Assembly (NCBI GenBank): GCA_002713215.1 | Contig: PAVO01000004.1 | Coordinates: forward strand, 62,001 to 126,000 | Source of the DNA: Crocinitomicaceae bacterium | GTDB lineage: Bacteria; Bacteroidota; Bacteroidia; Flavobacteriales_G; Salibacteraceae | Direction: 5' to 3' | Length of the DNA: 64,000 nucleotides | Notes under the pieces: generated by a model | The model's database searches: none | Told to the model about the DNA's origin: nothing | The model's input: only the letters and a program-made list of their open reading frames with translations | Program-made: the position numbers and the translations under genes | Shown here: piece by piece, positions 44,001 through 52,217 of the stretch | How positions within the stretch are numbered: the first letter of the stretch is position 1 | Layout: each line of letters begins with the position of its first letter

Positions 44001-44802
44001 ACCAAAGCCGTTCGATCTCATTTCTCTTGGAGAGCGCATGCTCAAATTCAGAGTGATTTTTTTCAAGCTCAATTAATGACCTGAGGTTGTCGATATATTC
44101 ACTGTCATGTTTGTGGTATGGCGAAGCATTTACTTCAATCTGATCAGCAAGGAATGCATCAACAATCATCGTTTTAAATTTAGCTAACAGCTTGTCGCTC
44201 TTCATTAGAACAGACGTGATGGCTTCAATGTGCTTCATTTCATAAACTGGATCGCACAATGAAAACTGACCGGCAACAGAGAGTAAAGAGTCGCCTCTTT
44301 GTCTTTTTTGACGCAAGACATTCTTGTTGTTTTGAATGACGGCACGATAGTCTTTCGTTGTTTTTATCTGTTTACTGACTTCTGTACCCTGACCAATAGA
44401 TTGCATTAACCACTGGTTTGCGTCCTGATACTTACTAAGCTGCTCTAAAGCACCTTCCGAAAACAAAACGTCCTCAGCTCCACCCTGAACAAATCTATAT
44501 TCTAGGCTTTGCTGATTTCGATAAAGAACGGCACAACATAGTGATCCCATACGTGAGTATTCAAAGACAATCATCGATTTTGGAGATGGCAAATAGTGTC
44601 CGACAAAGTTCTTTTTATCACCGGCTTTGCTGACCATTTTACTTGGTTCCATACCGTAAAAAATGGGGATCAGGCTAAGTAGTGTTGTCTTACCTGCACC
44701 ATTTCCACCGGTGATGTTAGTGTGTGCATTGCAGCTAACCTTCGTCAGTACCGAAGGGAAGTATGAGTGATGCAGAAATATGTTTTGAAGTCCATGCTCC
44801 AT
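41074..44802 (-). CDS. jetC: Wadjet JetC/MksB-like SMC ATPase
   Basis: A 1242-aa SMC-type ATPase. Walker A is GGNGAGKTT (32-40), followed by LIPIFYG, typical of JetC/MukB-like heads. Two long coiled-coil arms (about 230-520 and 630-1010) flank a globular hinge around 530-600. The C-terminal head has a signature-like SSEGLSKLAII and Walker B HWPLDELGK (near residue 1165). It would load on DNA and extrude loops to sense circular DNA. It is first in the operon, whereas described Wadjet operons start with jetA. Confidence 0.82.
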   Translation of the reverse strand: MEHGLQNIFLHHSYFPSVLTKVSCNAHTNITGGNGAGKTTLLSLIPIFYGMEPSKMVSKAGDKKNFVGHYLPSPKSMIVFEYSRMGSLCCAVLYRNQQSLEYRFVQGGAEDVLFSEGALEQLSKYQDANQWLMQSIGQGTEVSKQIKTTKDYRAVIQNNKNVLRQKRQRGDSLLSVAGQFSLCDPVYEMKHIEAITSVLMKSDKLLAKFKTMIVDAFLADQIEVNASPYHKHDSEYIDNLRSLIELEKNHSEFEHALSKRNEIERLWSRLLHFRSLVKERLLSVSAELSSTQDLIGQKVAEQKAQLLVFGEKIETLSSEHHSTKGELTSLSSQIKRIYDKKDEWEYQRNISEKCTEVENRSSLRAALSDAETHYQNLLEVVKSERSEHDVKVSNVRVKAAKQREKLTAIIDDLKTQVSAVERETDRFIAEIKEKHRAQADEYREQRKEGELARYDAISELRFKKKELTSLTQDEISRIDSIQSQLDEIEGKLAGSLESLTTCKSNVAELQTNKSTRLQQRQSLTQDYDNLLRKREDLIRRIEPEENSLRAYLNETAPDWHLSFGKIIRPELLDRKNLKPTPSEYDNGIFGLTLDLEAVELTEEAQSVEVLKQKEVEISKDIRAVDEQLSELSSTIKQLDSSIYTATSERDSVAHQVSELERTKERLRLALKQERAAIETEKANKRKTIDQEISDSQSHYDAYMRETHDVLKNIEAQSYSTQEEYKVSQSDKLGELEELISSNRAMIQDSVNSEKQRISDLNDAFSRLIENKGISASVERESKERYSAAKSRLELAESYVDEVADYRRWMDATWSGLQGMELKEAELKSLALQSESRLKEAKSAMKDFSKSSADEINGLKDRESELVTIKRSLSGVEQSLYNDEINIPANHPVAEALSDSLPVDVLISQSSETASLIKQTLQSIRNAVRKVEAILLSSDKKNKINDHWISIKDKIQREGFEESTDVYYLECAKGIDRLINTVIPDVKQLTVEQIRSVGEGYIRFYQTLDTLNSKVRSVSSILGREINTKNNFPDIGSITVELVSKVQEYAIWTELGAFSNQWEKWIENDRNALPDASFLSAFQRAIDGMKAGGIEGLRNARNANTIEPLIDVKISLVENNRLVVVRNDQDLEEASSEGLSKLAIIIVFCGATRYLCPDPNARIHWPLDELGKISNENVSLLFEFMDSHNINLFCAQPNPNEVLRKFFPIKCEVIRGHGIRRYRPKLMDDSPNPLLSNTSPQEA

Positions 44803-44859
44803 GCTGGTTCCTAGCTCATTATTTTATTATTAAATAACATACCAAACCGCAACAAATAA

Positions 44860-44877
44860 CACAACAATTTAGTTGTT
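44860..44877 (-). promoter_or_regulatory. Palindromic operator/promoter, Wadjet-like operon
   Basis: CACAAC-AATTTA-GTTGTT. On the minus strand TTGTGT is 17 nt before TATGTT (44836-44841), preceded by TGG. This is the same architecture as the element's other genes. Confidence 0.8.
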
Positions 44878-44936
44878 TAATATTGGTTTCTGATTAGATT
44901 TGCGATTGGTATGAATGTTTTTCGCGCACTTAAATC

Positions 44937-44954
44937 AACAACACTTGTGTTGTG
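44937..44954 (+). promoter_or_regulatory. Palindromic operator, 45016 gene
   Basis: AACAAC-ACTTGT-GTTGTG. On the plus strand the -10 may be TATATT (about 44969), though spacing is poor. It is 77 bp from the divergent operator at 44860. Confidence 0.65.
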
Positions 44955-45015
44955 TTATGGAAATGATTATATTGTAGGTTCAAGGACGTAGTTACAAAGT
45001 ACAAAGGATGTACGT

Positions 45016-47079
45016 ATGTTTGCCAAATATTTTGCATTTGGGTTTCCATTTAACCCAGTAGCAACAGAAAACTTTACCGAAGTATCGAGCGCCGTAAGAG
45101 TTACGGGCATAGTAAAGAAGCTCATCAAAAGTAAAACCCCTGGATTCGACGTTGAGGGGGCCAAGGACAATCCGTTCGATAAAATGGTCGAGAACACGGA
45201 CCATATCCTATTTTTAGGTAACGAAGTTTCAACATCCACACTGGATAAAGAGTTGTTTAACTCAGACATGACAAGACATGTTGAGATGCTTGAAGCTTTA
45301 AATAACCAAAAGCTGTTCAATCGCTATATGTTGGTTAATACGGACTCATACATATCATGCATACAGGAACAAGCTTTCCTTCAAGGCACCTTTTCTCCTG
45401 AGCGCGGAAAAATCCTATTTAGCCATATTTCTGATTTTGCTGAATCACGAGCAGGCGTAAGTGATATCTTTGATGAAAATGGTGCAAACAAGCTGCTGGA
45501 TAACATAAGTAGTGATTTCCCTCATAAGAGTGAACGTGCTAAACGACTGTCATTTTTAGTGAAGCTATATGCGCACTACTTCTCATCAGATAATCTGAAA
45601 CAGAAATGCCTGGCTGCGCTGGCGGATCTTGCCATTGAAGACCTAGAGTCTGAGAAAAATATCCACAGCGCGGTGAAATTTTTATGGGCACTATCGGTTT
45701 ATTTCACTCAGCCTGCGCTTTTCTATCTGGTGTACCAAGAATACCGCACATTGATCACAGTAAAGAACTTTCCTTGGTTGTATTTCTCTGCGCTGGAAAG
45801 AATGGTTGATTTCGTTAAAGACAACGGCGGCTTGTCGTGGTGTCTCGCAGATGCGGTTTGCCTCGAAGTTAGCGATGTGATGGAAAATGATAACTTTGAT
45901 GATAAACGGGTTCACCTGGCGCTGAGTGAAATATTCAGTTTCGACGGCGCATTCGTTAATCAGCTTGATGCATCAATTACACTACTTAAAAATCTTCAGG
46001 GGTACACAGACACTTTAGCTACACTGCTAGCTAAAATGGATGAGTCTGTCGCAACCGAGATGAAAAAGCAGGTTAACGACATTCTACCCAAGCCTGAGCC
46101 AATTAAGGCAACCAAGTTGAAGGATTTATCCACCAGCTTGCTGAACAGCTTTAAAACCATCGAGAGAGACTGTGAAAAGATTATTGCAGATGCTCCAGAT
46201 TCGGCAGCGCTCGAAAAAGCAATTGCCAAGTATGAAAATGAAGCGCTTGAGTTAGGTAAAGCGCCGCTGGAAAACATTACGCGACTTTCTGAATTATCGG
46301 AATTGAAATCGCGTGATGCTGCGTCTTTAAATGAAAGTAAAAAGGCTAAGCGTGCTGGTGCAGAACCTGCCAAGGATCGATACTTGGAAGCCGTGAAACG
46401 TTTTTGCGATGGTTATGCAGCAGTGCTTGATGCAGAGAAAGGCAACCTGTCCGAAAAAGAGTTGCTTGATATGGCTGTTGAGGAAGTGAATGAACTAGAA
46501 GGGCAAGTACGTGACCTCCGTGGTCAATTACTTTCAAAGACAGAGCTTACAAACAAGTTGCAGCTTCAAGTTGAGAAGCTTCAGTCATCTTCATTTAATG
46601 TTGGCGGAGACGTGGAGTTGTCAAATCTGATCATGAAAATTCATGCAGGTCGGGCGAGTGTGTACGAAGTGGTGCAAGCCGTCCTTATTATTAATGGTGA
46701 CACCATGCTTATTTCAAAATCATTGATGGATGATATTGAGAAACAAAGCGGTTTTGAACGTATTGAGTTGCTGTTTAAAAAGCTGCTAACTCTGACCTCA
46801 AAGCAGTTCGTGGACACATACACGGAAAAAGGTTCTGCCGGCTGCTTCAGCTTGTTCACGAAAACAGAGTTGGCATTCCGCGAATCGAACGTGACGCAAG
46901 CATCTTACCCTCGTGTATTTAACGTGGATGGTCGTGAGTATGACTGTAAAGCCCACTTGAAGCTGGGTAAAGATAACACCGCTCAGAATATGTTGCGTGT
47001 TTACTTTGCCATTGAAGGTGGGAAGGTTGTTATCGGTAATGTTGACCGTCATATGCCAACAATGGGGCGTGGCGAGTAG
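45016..47079 (+). CDS. Large protein divergent from the Wadjet-like operon
   Basis: A 687-aa protein. Residues 1-350 are globular and helical, 350-540 are probably coiled coil, and the end (YPRVFNVDGREYDCKAHLKLG ... YFAIEGGKVVIGNVDRHMPT) is a small beta-rich domain whose 'I-G-x-x-x-x-H-x-P-T' close I recall from C-termini of several phage/plasmid proteins. It shares the 213-bp intergenic region, with two operators, with jetC. Function unknown; a role linked to the SMC complex is inference from position. Confidence 0.7.
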   Translation: MFAKYFAFGFPFNPVATENFTEVSSAVRVTGIVKKLIKSKTPGFDVEGAKDNPFDKMVENTDHILFLGNEVSTSTLDKELFNSDMTRHVEMLEALNNQKLFNRYMLVNTDSYISCIQEQAFLQGTFSPERGKILFSHISDFAESRAGVSDIFDENGANKLLDNISSDFPHKSERAKRLSFLVKLYAHYFSSDNLKQKCLAALADLAIEDLESEKNIHSAVKFLWALSVYFTQPALFYLVYQEYRTLITVKNFPWLYFSALERMVDFVKDNGGLSWCLADAVCLEVSDVMENDNFDDKRVHLALSEIFSFDGAFVNQLDASITLLKNLQGYTDTLATLLAKMDESVATEMKKQVNDILPKPEPIKATKLKDLSTSLLNSFKTIERDCEKIIADAPDSAALEKAIAKYENEALELGKAPLENITRLSELSELKSRDAASLNESKKAKRAGAEPAKDRYLEAVKRFCDGYAAVLDAEKGNLSEKELLDMAVEEVNELEGQVRDLRGQLLSKTELTNKLQLQVEKLQSSSFNVGGDVELSNLIMKIHAGRASVYEVVQAVLIINGDTMLISKSLMDDIEKQSGFERIELLFKKLLTLTSKQFVDTYTEKGSAGCFSLFTKTELAFRESNVTQASYPRVFNVDGREYDCKAHLKLGKDNTAQNMLRVYFAIEGGKVVIGNVDRHMPTMGRGE

Positions 47080-47144
47080 GTATTTATTGATTGCATGATG
47101 TCGTTTGGTTATCATGGTGATAATGTTATTAAAATAAAATCACC

Positions 47145-47435
47145 ATGCATCAAACTGATTACAATGATGTCGTAAGTGGCAACCTGACCGAAACTGAGCG
47201 GGGACGCGTGATTGATAGATTTAATCAAATCATACCTCAGCAAAATATCGGTTTAGATTGTAGCGATATACTATCCATCGTTGATGCATTAAACACTTAC
47301 CTACAAGAAACCAATGACGCGTGGGATGAATTTCCCGGGGCGCGAGCGGAAGGGTTCGAGGCTGCGGTCTCGGCCCTTTTATTGATTGGAGAGCCGTTGA
47401 CGGAAAGTAGGCTGAAAGAATTATTGAGGCAATAA
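47145..47435 (+). CDS. Hypothetical protein
   Basis: A 96-aa helical protein. The pattern QETNDAWDEFPGARAEGFEAA, then LIGEPLTESRLKELL, is a phage/plasmid-like small protein. The ribosome-binding site is weak. It lies 4 nt before the next gene. Confidence 0.6.
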   Translation: MHQTDYNDVVSGNLTETERGRVIDRFNQIIPQQNIGLDCSDILSIVDALNTYLQETNDAWDEFPGARAEGFEAAVSALLLIGEPLTESRLKELLRQ

Positions 47436-47439
47436 CGCA

Positions 47440-48174
47440 GTGCACATACTAAAACTGATGCGCTCCCTTCCAAGGGATTACACTGATATTCAACCCTACA
47501 TTTTCTCGCCTGAAACGGATTTGGCGCCGGAGCATCTGTCACTGGACGATGGGGATATCCTGGCCTCGCCGTTCGCCAAATTTTCAATTGAATTGTCAAA
47601 TGATAAGCCTCTGACATCTGATGAGGTTAGCAATAGCTTTCGAACCATGTGCCTGTATTGTGAGGAACGTGGTCCCGATGACTATTTCTTCGCGTTTGAC
47701 ATGTATCTTGGTGAACGGTACCAAATATTCACGGTAGATAGTGATAGGCTAACCGCATGGCAAGACGGCAAGATCTTGAGGGAGCAATCATCAGGTGATG
47801 TTTACCTTCAGTACAGAACACTGGCCAAGCATTACATTGAGCGTATGCATTCAAGAAAGTTTGGCTTGGTTAATCGAGCTGGCAAGGCCAAGTTCAAAGA
47901 TAGCGCCGGACGCAAGCAGCAGTATATCCCCAAGGATGTTATTTATTGCTCTCAGACGCCCAAAAAGAGCAAAGGTGAGCCCGTTCAGAGCTTAGGTAGA
48001 GAAAGGGTTAGATGGCTTGAATCATGGTCTGTGACTGCGCATTGGCGACCGATATCTCCGGACTCCTTAGGTAAGGATCGTGCTGGTGAACGTGTCGTTA
48101 AGGGAAGGACTTTCGTTGGCGAATATTACAAAGGAAAAGGGCGTGCTTTCTTAAGGGCGCGTGTCGTTAAGTAA
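47440..48174 (+). CDS. Hypothetical protein with basic C-terminus
   Basis: A 244-aa protein from the GTG at 47440 (GAGG upstream). The N-terminal half is acidic with no motif. The C-terminal 60 residues (VTAHWRPISPDSLGKDRAGERVVKGRTFVGEYYKGKGRAFLRARVVK) have the repeated G-R/G-K turns found in small phage and plasmid beta domains. Function unknown. Confidence 0.65.
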   Translation: MHILKLMRSLPRDYTDIQPYIFSPETDLAPEHLSLDDGDILASPFAKFSIELSNDKPLTSDEVSNSFRTMCLYCEERGPDDYFFAFDMYLGERYQIFTVDSDRLTAWQDGKILREQSSGDVYLQYRTLAKHYIERMHSRKFGLVNRAGKAKFKDSAGRKQQYIPKDVIYCSQTPKKSKGEPVQSLGRERVRWLESWSVTAHWRPISPDSLGKDRAGERVVKGRTFVGEYYKGKGRAFLRARVVK

Positions 48175-48189
48175 ATCAAGGATGATGTT

Positions 48190-48537
48190 ATGTTGGGACT
48201 ATGGATTGGTTTAGGTTTAAGCCTACTGGTTAATATTGTCATGGCCGTATTAGTTGTGGCCAAAATTAAGTCTGAGAAAGAGTCTATTCAAGCACTGGTC
48301 GAACTTTCAGAACGAGAGCTCCACTACGTCAAAAAACTCATGAAACAGCCCGTTTTGCAATGGGATGATATCCCCAACGCTGACAGAGACACAATTGCCA
48401 GACTGGTTGATCTGGAGTGGTTGATGCAATTCAATGATGGTGGCGTCATTGCGGGCAGAAGCACTCGGTACCTGGGAGTAAAGGCCGGTATCTTCTGGGA
48501 GCAGAACGAAGCGCTATTCAATACGGATGAAAAATAG
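48190..48537 (+). CDS. Single-pass membrane protein
   Basis: A 115-aa protein. The N-terminal helix LGLWIGLGLSLLVNIVMAVLVV is an anchor, followed by a cytosolic helical domain. It starts 15 nt after the previous stop, with AAGGATG upstream. No family recognised. Confidence 0.6.
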   Translation: MLGLWIGLGLSLLVNIVMAVLVVAKIKSEKESIQALVELSERELHYVKKLMKQPVLQWDDIPNADRDTIARLVDLEWLMQFNDGGVIAGRSTRYLGVKAGIFWEQNEALFNTDEK

Positions 48538-48650
48538 CATAGGAAGGTGAATTAACTTCATCTACCACTGAAGCATAACCCTGCATTTAGTTTGAGGAAG
48601 GATTTTCAAATATTATTGTGGCTCTAGTTAACATAGATTTATGAGGTAAT

Positions 48651-49325
48651 ATGGAAAAAAGAACTCCCAAACAACAGGTTGAGATAAAGAAACAGGCAAC
48701 GTTAACCCTGCACGTCTTTATGTTTTTTGTTTCATCATACTTATCTTTCGGTACGCTGCTGGCAACGCATCGATTCAATGATGTATACGGTTATCTTTAC
48801 AGCTGGATATCATCTGGAATGGTCCTGGTTTTCTTTAACCTGGTTTTTTACAAAGCAGTAAAGGAACTTCAGCCTGAAAATAAAAGTTGGCTCAGCTCGT
48901 TATTTGCCATTATTGTCCGCACAATTGAACGCGCAACGCCGAAAAAGCCTGAAAGTGAAATTGCCCGGGACAGAAAAAAAGCTAGAATTATATTGTACCT
49001 GATAGCCGGCGCTTTTGCGGTTGGTTTTACCATTCCTGACTTGGCGTGGATTGCTGCGTTTTTGATAAGCCTCGCTATGTCAAGGTTCGCCGAATATCAA
49101 TTTAGTGATGGCATTAAGGCCACAAGTGCAGTGATGTACTTCACGGTGATAATACTGACATCATCCATTTTTATTTATGCCTCATTCAAGATAAACGCTA
49201 TTAGTATCGTGTTTAAAGGTAGTCATTATATGGAGTTTGCCGCCATGGGTGTTGTTGGGCTTGCCACAGGTTATGTCGGACAAGCACTTGTTTCTTGGTT
49301 TGAGTACGCTTCTACGCGCGATTAG
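48651..49325 (+). CDS. Multi-pass membrane protein
   Basis: A 224-aa protein with about six hydrophobic segments (LTLHVFMFFVSSYLSFGTLL, ISSGMVLVFFNLVFY, IILYLIAGAFAVGF, WIAAFLISLA, SAVMYFTVIILTSSIFIYA, MGVVGLATGYVGQAL). A basic loop follows segment 2. No family recognised. TGAGGTAAT precedes the ATG. Confidence 0.65.
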   Translation: MEKRTPKQQVEIKKQATLTLHVFMFFVSSYLSFGTLLATHRFNDVYGYLYSWISSGMVLVFFNLVFYKAVKELQPENKSWLSSLFAIIVRTIERATPKKPESEIARDRKKARIILYLIAGAFAVGFTIPDLAWIAAFLISLAMSRFAEYQFSDGIKATSAVMYFTVIILTSSIFIYASFKINAISIVFKGSHYMEFAAMGVVGLATGYVGQALVSWFEYASTRD

Positions 49326-49333
49326 TGAGCGCT

Positions 49334-49747
49334 TTAAGGGATGAGGCAGTCTGGTCCGAAAAGGCAGCATTTATTGATTTCTGTCACTGGCTTAAGCGGC
49401 TCTCTGCGATCAAAGAAATGTCCATAAACAAATGGCTGGTAGGTCACTTGACTGGCTTTATCAGTTAAAAACTCTGCTGGCGGCTCATCATATGCCGCCA
49501 CAAAACGACCAACGGCGTAGGCATGCACACCTCGAACGCCATTGCGAATAACTGTTTTACGGGATTTCTCCCCAACCAGAAACTTCACGTCCTCAATGAT
49601 CACCGCTTTAGCGTGACCAAGCACGAGCCCGTCCAGTTCGCCTTCCTCTGCTCGTATTGAGTAGTAAGGTGGTTTAGGTAGGTTTCGATAAACGCGAACC
49701 AACTCACCCGGAGAAGGCATCTCACGCCCTTTAAAGGACAAAAACAT
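49334..49747 (-). CDS. Hypothetical protein
   Basis: A 137-aa protein, beta-rich with a basic middle (VGEKSRKTVIRNGVRGVHAYAVG) and a terminal CCLFGPDCLIP. No family recognised. It follows the 49765-50154 gene by 17 nt under the operator at 50211. Confidence 0.6.
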   Translation of the reverse strand: MFLSFKGREMPSPGELVRVYRNLPKPPYYSIRAEEGELDGLVLGHAKAVIIEDVKFLVGEKSRKTVIRNGVRGVHAYAVGRFVAAYDEPPAEFLTDKASQVTYQPFVYGHFFDRREPLKPVTEINKCCLFGPDCLIP

Positions 49748-49764
49748 TAGCTGGCCTTACCTAG

Positions 49765-50154
49765 TTAGTTATTTTCGATGTAGTTAAGTAGAGGTAGTTC
49801 TACGGCGGCTTGGTTGAGTCGAGAAATCATCATTTCTTTAGTCATAAAGCCGGTGATTTGGTGGTTGTCATTTTCCGATTCAAACGCACGCGAGGTTACG
49901 ACTTCGTTGAATTGTGAGATTTGCGAAGTTGCTGATGCTAAATCAGGTGCAAACACGATCCCCAGACTGAATGTGCCATGCTCATTTGTGTACGAGAATG
50001 GAAAACCTTTGTCAGTACCGCCAGATTCAGTTAGGTAGGAAAATGAACGTTCAGCTAGCTCAACATAAAGAGCGCTTAATACTTTTCTGTAATTCTGATC
50101 TGACTCGCTAATTGTTGCGGCCGTACCAGAAATAATATTGTTTACTGCTGTCAT
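49765..50154 (-). CDS. Hypothetical protein
   Basis: A 129-aa protein (MTAVNNIISGTAATISESDQ...), soluble, no motif. First gene after the bidirectional operator at 50211. Confidence 0.6.
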   Translation of the reverse strand: MTAVNNIISGTAATISESDQNYRKVLSALYVELAERSFSYLTESGGTDKGFPFSYTNEHGTFSLGIVFAPDLASATSQISQFNEVVTSRAFESENDNHQITGFMTKEMMISRLNQAAVELPLLNYIENN

Positions 50155-50210
50155 TTATTTTCCACCATCTTAGTTTTGATGTGAACATCATACCAAAAAG
50201 ACACAATTAA

Positions 50211-50228
50211 AACAACATTTTTGTTGTT
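50211..50228. promoter_or_regulatory. Palindromic operator with promoters in both directions
   Basis: AACAAC-ATTTTT-GTTGTT. On the minus strand TTGTTT is 17 nt before TATGAT (50187-50192). On the plus strand TTGTTT is 17 nt before TAAGAT (50247-50252). Each arm serves one promoter. Confidence 0.88.
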
Positions 50229-50319
50229 TATTGATAGGTGTAGATGTAAGATTAAGCAACTGTGATAACATCAAAGAACATAGCAGGGATAGCGACCTAA
50301 CAGGGTTCATGGAGAGAAC

Positions 50320-51792
50320 ATGGCTAAGAAATTCACCTTGGAAAAGGTATTGTATTTTGCACAAAAAGAAGATGAACGAGGTTTTCAGGTTCGTAATAGC
50401 GAGTACCGTGTAACCGGATGGACTGATTTGGCAAATATCGTCACTAGCGCGGTCGGTAAGGGTTTTATTCATGAGAAAACCAAAAGTAATAGTGCGACAT
50501 ATTACGGGATCACAGATAAAGGTAAAATGCGTTTGCTGTTTGCCAAAATGATGTTCAATGTCAGTAAAGACCACCCGTTAGATGACTTGACGAAAGAAGT
50601 GATGGCAATTGCGCCTTTAGTGCTTGAGCAGGCAGGGTTTACTTACCCTAAATTCCAAGAAGCTATAGCACGCGCACATAATAGTGAACTGGATCCGAAT
50701 GGAACAGACAAGAAGTTGATGAAGCTGCTTAACCAGTTCGACATCCTTGTACCTGCCAAACCGAAGTCAAAGATAAAAAAACTCAGAAATGAATTTGCTG
50801 ATTTCGGGCGAATTATCACTGCTTATGGACCTGAAATGAAAGAATCACTTGGCGACAGAGCTAAGGGGCTCTTTAAGCGGTTTGTAGGTGGTTCTGATGA
50901 TAAGCCTAAGGAAACTTTAACGTTTGATGATGTTCCATCACAGACTGCGCAAGAAAAACCAGCAAAGGAAAGTGTGCCCGTTTCTAAACAAAGTGCAGCA
51001 TCGCAAAGTCATGTATCTCCACCTACGGTTGCAGAACCCATGGATGAAGCAAGGGCGTTAAAAACGCTGAATGCTATGTTTAAAGACGATACAGTGTTTG
51101 ATGATTTTCACGATGACAAGCTAAGTGTACCAGATGGCGAGCCAATTAAGCGCCTGGTTGATGCGGGGCTTGCCAAAGTTGCCGCTGAAGATGATGGTGC
51201 AACGTATTATGAATTAACCCCGAAGGGTAGTGATTTCGCATTACGTGTGGAGAAAGAACTGTTACAAAGCGCGGGCCTCCCTTCAGATCATATTAAACCA
51301 ATGCTCGGGGCGAATGGTTCTGATTCCGTAAATACGGCCACATTGGAGCTTAATGGTATTACTGCTGAAGCGTCGACCAAGTTCGATCCAAATATGTCTC
51401 TGGGTGATTACGCAAAGATGGGTGATGAACTGATGCGTAAAGTGATCCCGTCGGCCGCAGCTGATATGGTTAACGACCTTCACTGGGATGGCGCCCACGA
51501 TGAGGGGCTTTCACTTTACGATGCGGTAAAAGATATTGTGGATGGGGTAGATATGCTGATGGAGCGAGCCAACAGAGCGTCTATGGTTCAGCCTGATAGC
51601 TTGCGTGAAACGGCAATGAAGCTGCATAAAGAGTTCTTAGGTAACTTGACGCCAGAGCAGTTGAAAGGCGCGCTGTTTATGGAAGTGTACAAGACCACTG
51701 GCCAAAAGATTTCTGCATCACAAATGGATATGGCTGTTGATAATCCGGCACCAGAAAAGCCGGAAATTGAACCAATGAGAAAACGTGCCTAA
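50320..51792 (+). CDS. Protein with two winged-helix-like modules
   Basis: A 490-aa protein. Residues 1-75 (LEKVLYFAQKED ... KGFIHEKTKSNSATYYGITDKGKMRLL) and 245-310 (ALKTLNAMFKDD ... AGLAKVAAEDDGATYYELTPKG) are repeats of one winged-helix pattern. A Pro/Ser-rich linker (190-235) separates them. The C-terminal 150 residues are helical and end in a basic tail. It may be a DNA-binding regulator; it is also a candidate for the factor that reads the common operator, but nothing shows that directly. Confidence 0.65.
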   Translation: MAKKFTLEKVLYFAQKEDERGFQVRNSEYRVTGWTDLANIVTSAVGKGFIHEKTKSNSATYYGITDKGKMRLLFAKMMFNVSKDHPLDDLTKEVMAIAPLVLEQAGFTYPKFQEAIARAHNSELDPNGTDKKLMKLLNQFDILVPAKPKSKIKKLRNEFADFGRIITAYGPEMKESLGDRAKGLFKRFVGGSDDKPKETLTFDDVPSQTAQEKPAKESVPVSKQSAASQSHVSPPTVAEPMDEARALKTLNAMFKDDTVFDDFHDDKLSVPDGEPIKRLVDAGLAKVAAEDDGATYYELTPKGSDFALRVEKELLQSAGLPSDHIKPMLGANGSDSVNTATLELNGITAEASTKFDPNMSLGDYAKMGDELMRKVIPSAAADMVNDLHWDGAHDEGLSLYDAVKDIVDGVDMLMERANRASMVQPDSLRETAMKLHKEFLGNLTPEQLKGALFMEVYKTTGQKISASQMDMAVDNPAPEKPEIEPMRKRA

Positions 51793-52169
51793 AGGTGCAC
51801 GTCCTTCTTGTTTATATGTAGTGATTCTGGTTCGATGGTGCGCGAAAGCGCATCGTCAAGAAAGTTGCTTTCAATGACGCCCATGCGAGTGCCAACCTGG
51901 ATGATAACCATATCCCGACCAAACTTTCTGGCGACAGCGGCTGCGCCCGGGCAAACGCTCGGTGCTGCTGGTGGTGTATTTCCATCAATGATGTCATCAA
52001 GATCACCATAAACCGTCTTGTGGCAGTTAAATGAGACTTCGCGCCCAGTGAGAAGGGATGTGATGATGTCTTCCCGCCGACCGTCACGAAGTTCAATCGC
52101 CTTTTCATCATTTCTAAATGGGCAATTTGAACAAGGTCTTTTTCGGGCAAATGTCACATCTTTATTCAC
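51789..52169 (-). CDS. CxxCP protein (DUF6283-like)
   Basis: About 126 aa from the GTG at 52169. It shows RPCSNCPFR near the start, then a FNCHKT and a later VCPGAA, the cysteine/histidine layout of DUF6283 proteins and of other small metal- or redox-binding proteins. Upstream in-frame codons cross a hairpin, so the shorter start is preferred. Its last 4 nt overlap the end of the plus-strand 50320 gene. Confidence 0.6.
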   Translation of the reverse strand: MNKDVTFARKRPCSNCPFRNDEKAIELRDGRREDIITSLLTGREVSFNCHKTVYGDLDDIIDGNTPPAAPSVCPGAAAVARKFGRDMVIIQVGTRMGVIESNFLDDALSRTIEPESLHINKKDVHL

Positions 52170-52179
52170 ATTAATACCT

Positions 52180-52213
52180 ACGTGAGATAGGGGCGTCAAT
52201 GCCGCCCCCACGT
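52180..52213 (-). terminator. Hairpin after the 52218 gene
   Basis: GGGGCG/CGCCCC stem with a 7-nt loop, extended by ACGTG/CACGT arms. No T-run. It lies between two co-directional genes. Confidence 0.5.
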
Positions 52214-52217
52214 TAAC

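Noticed and set aside
52170-52211. Longer start of the CxxCP protein at 52211
   Set aside because: The extension is translated from a hairpin region and gives no conserved sequence; the GTG at 52169 is more likely.
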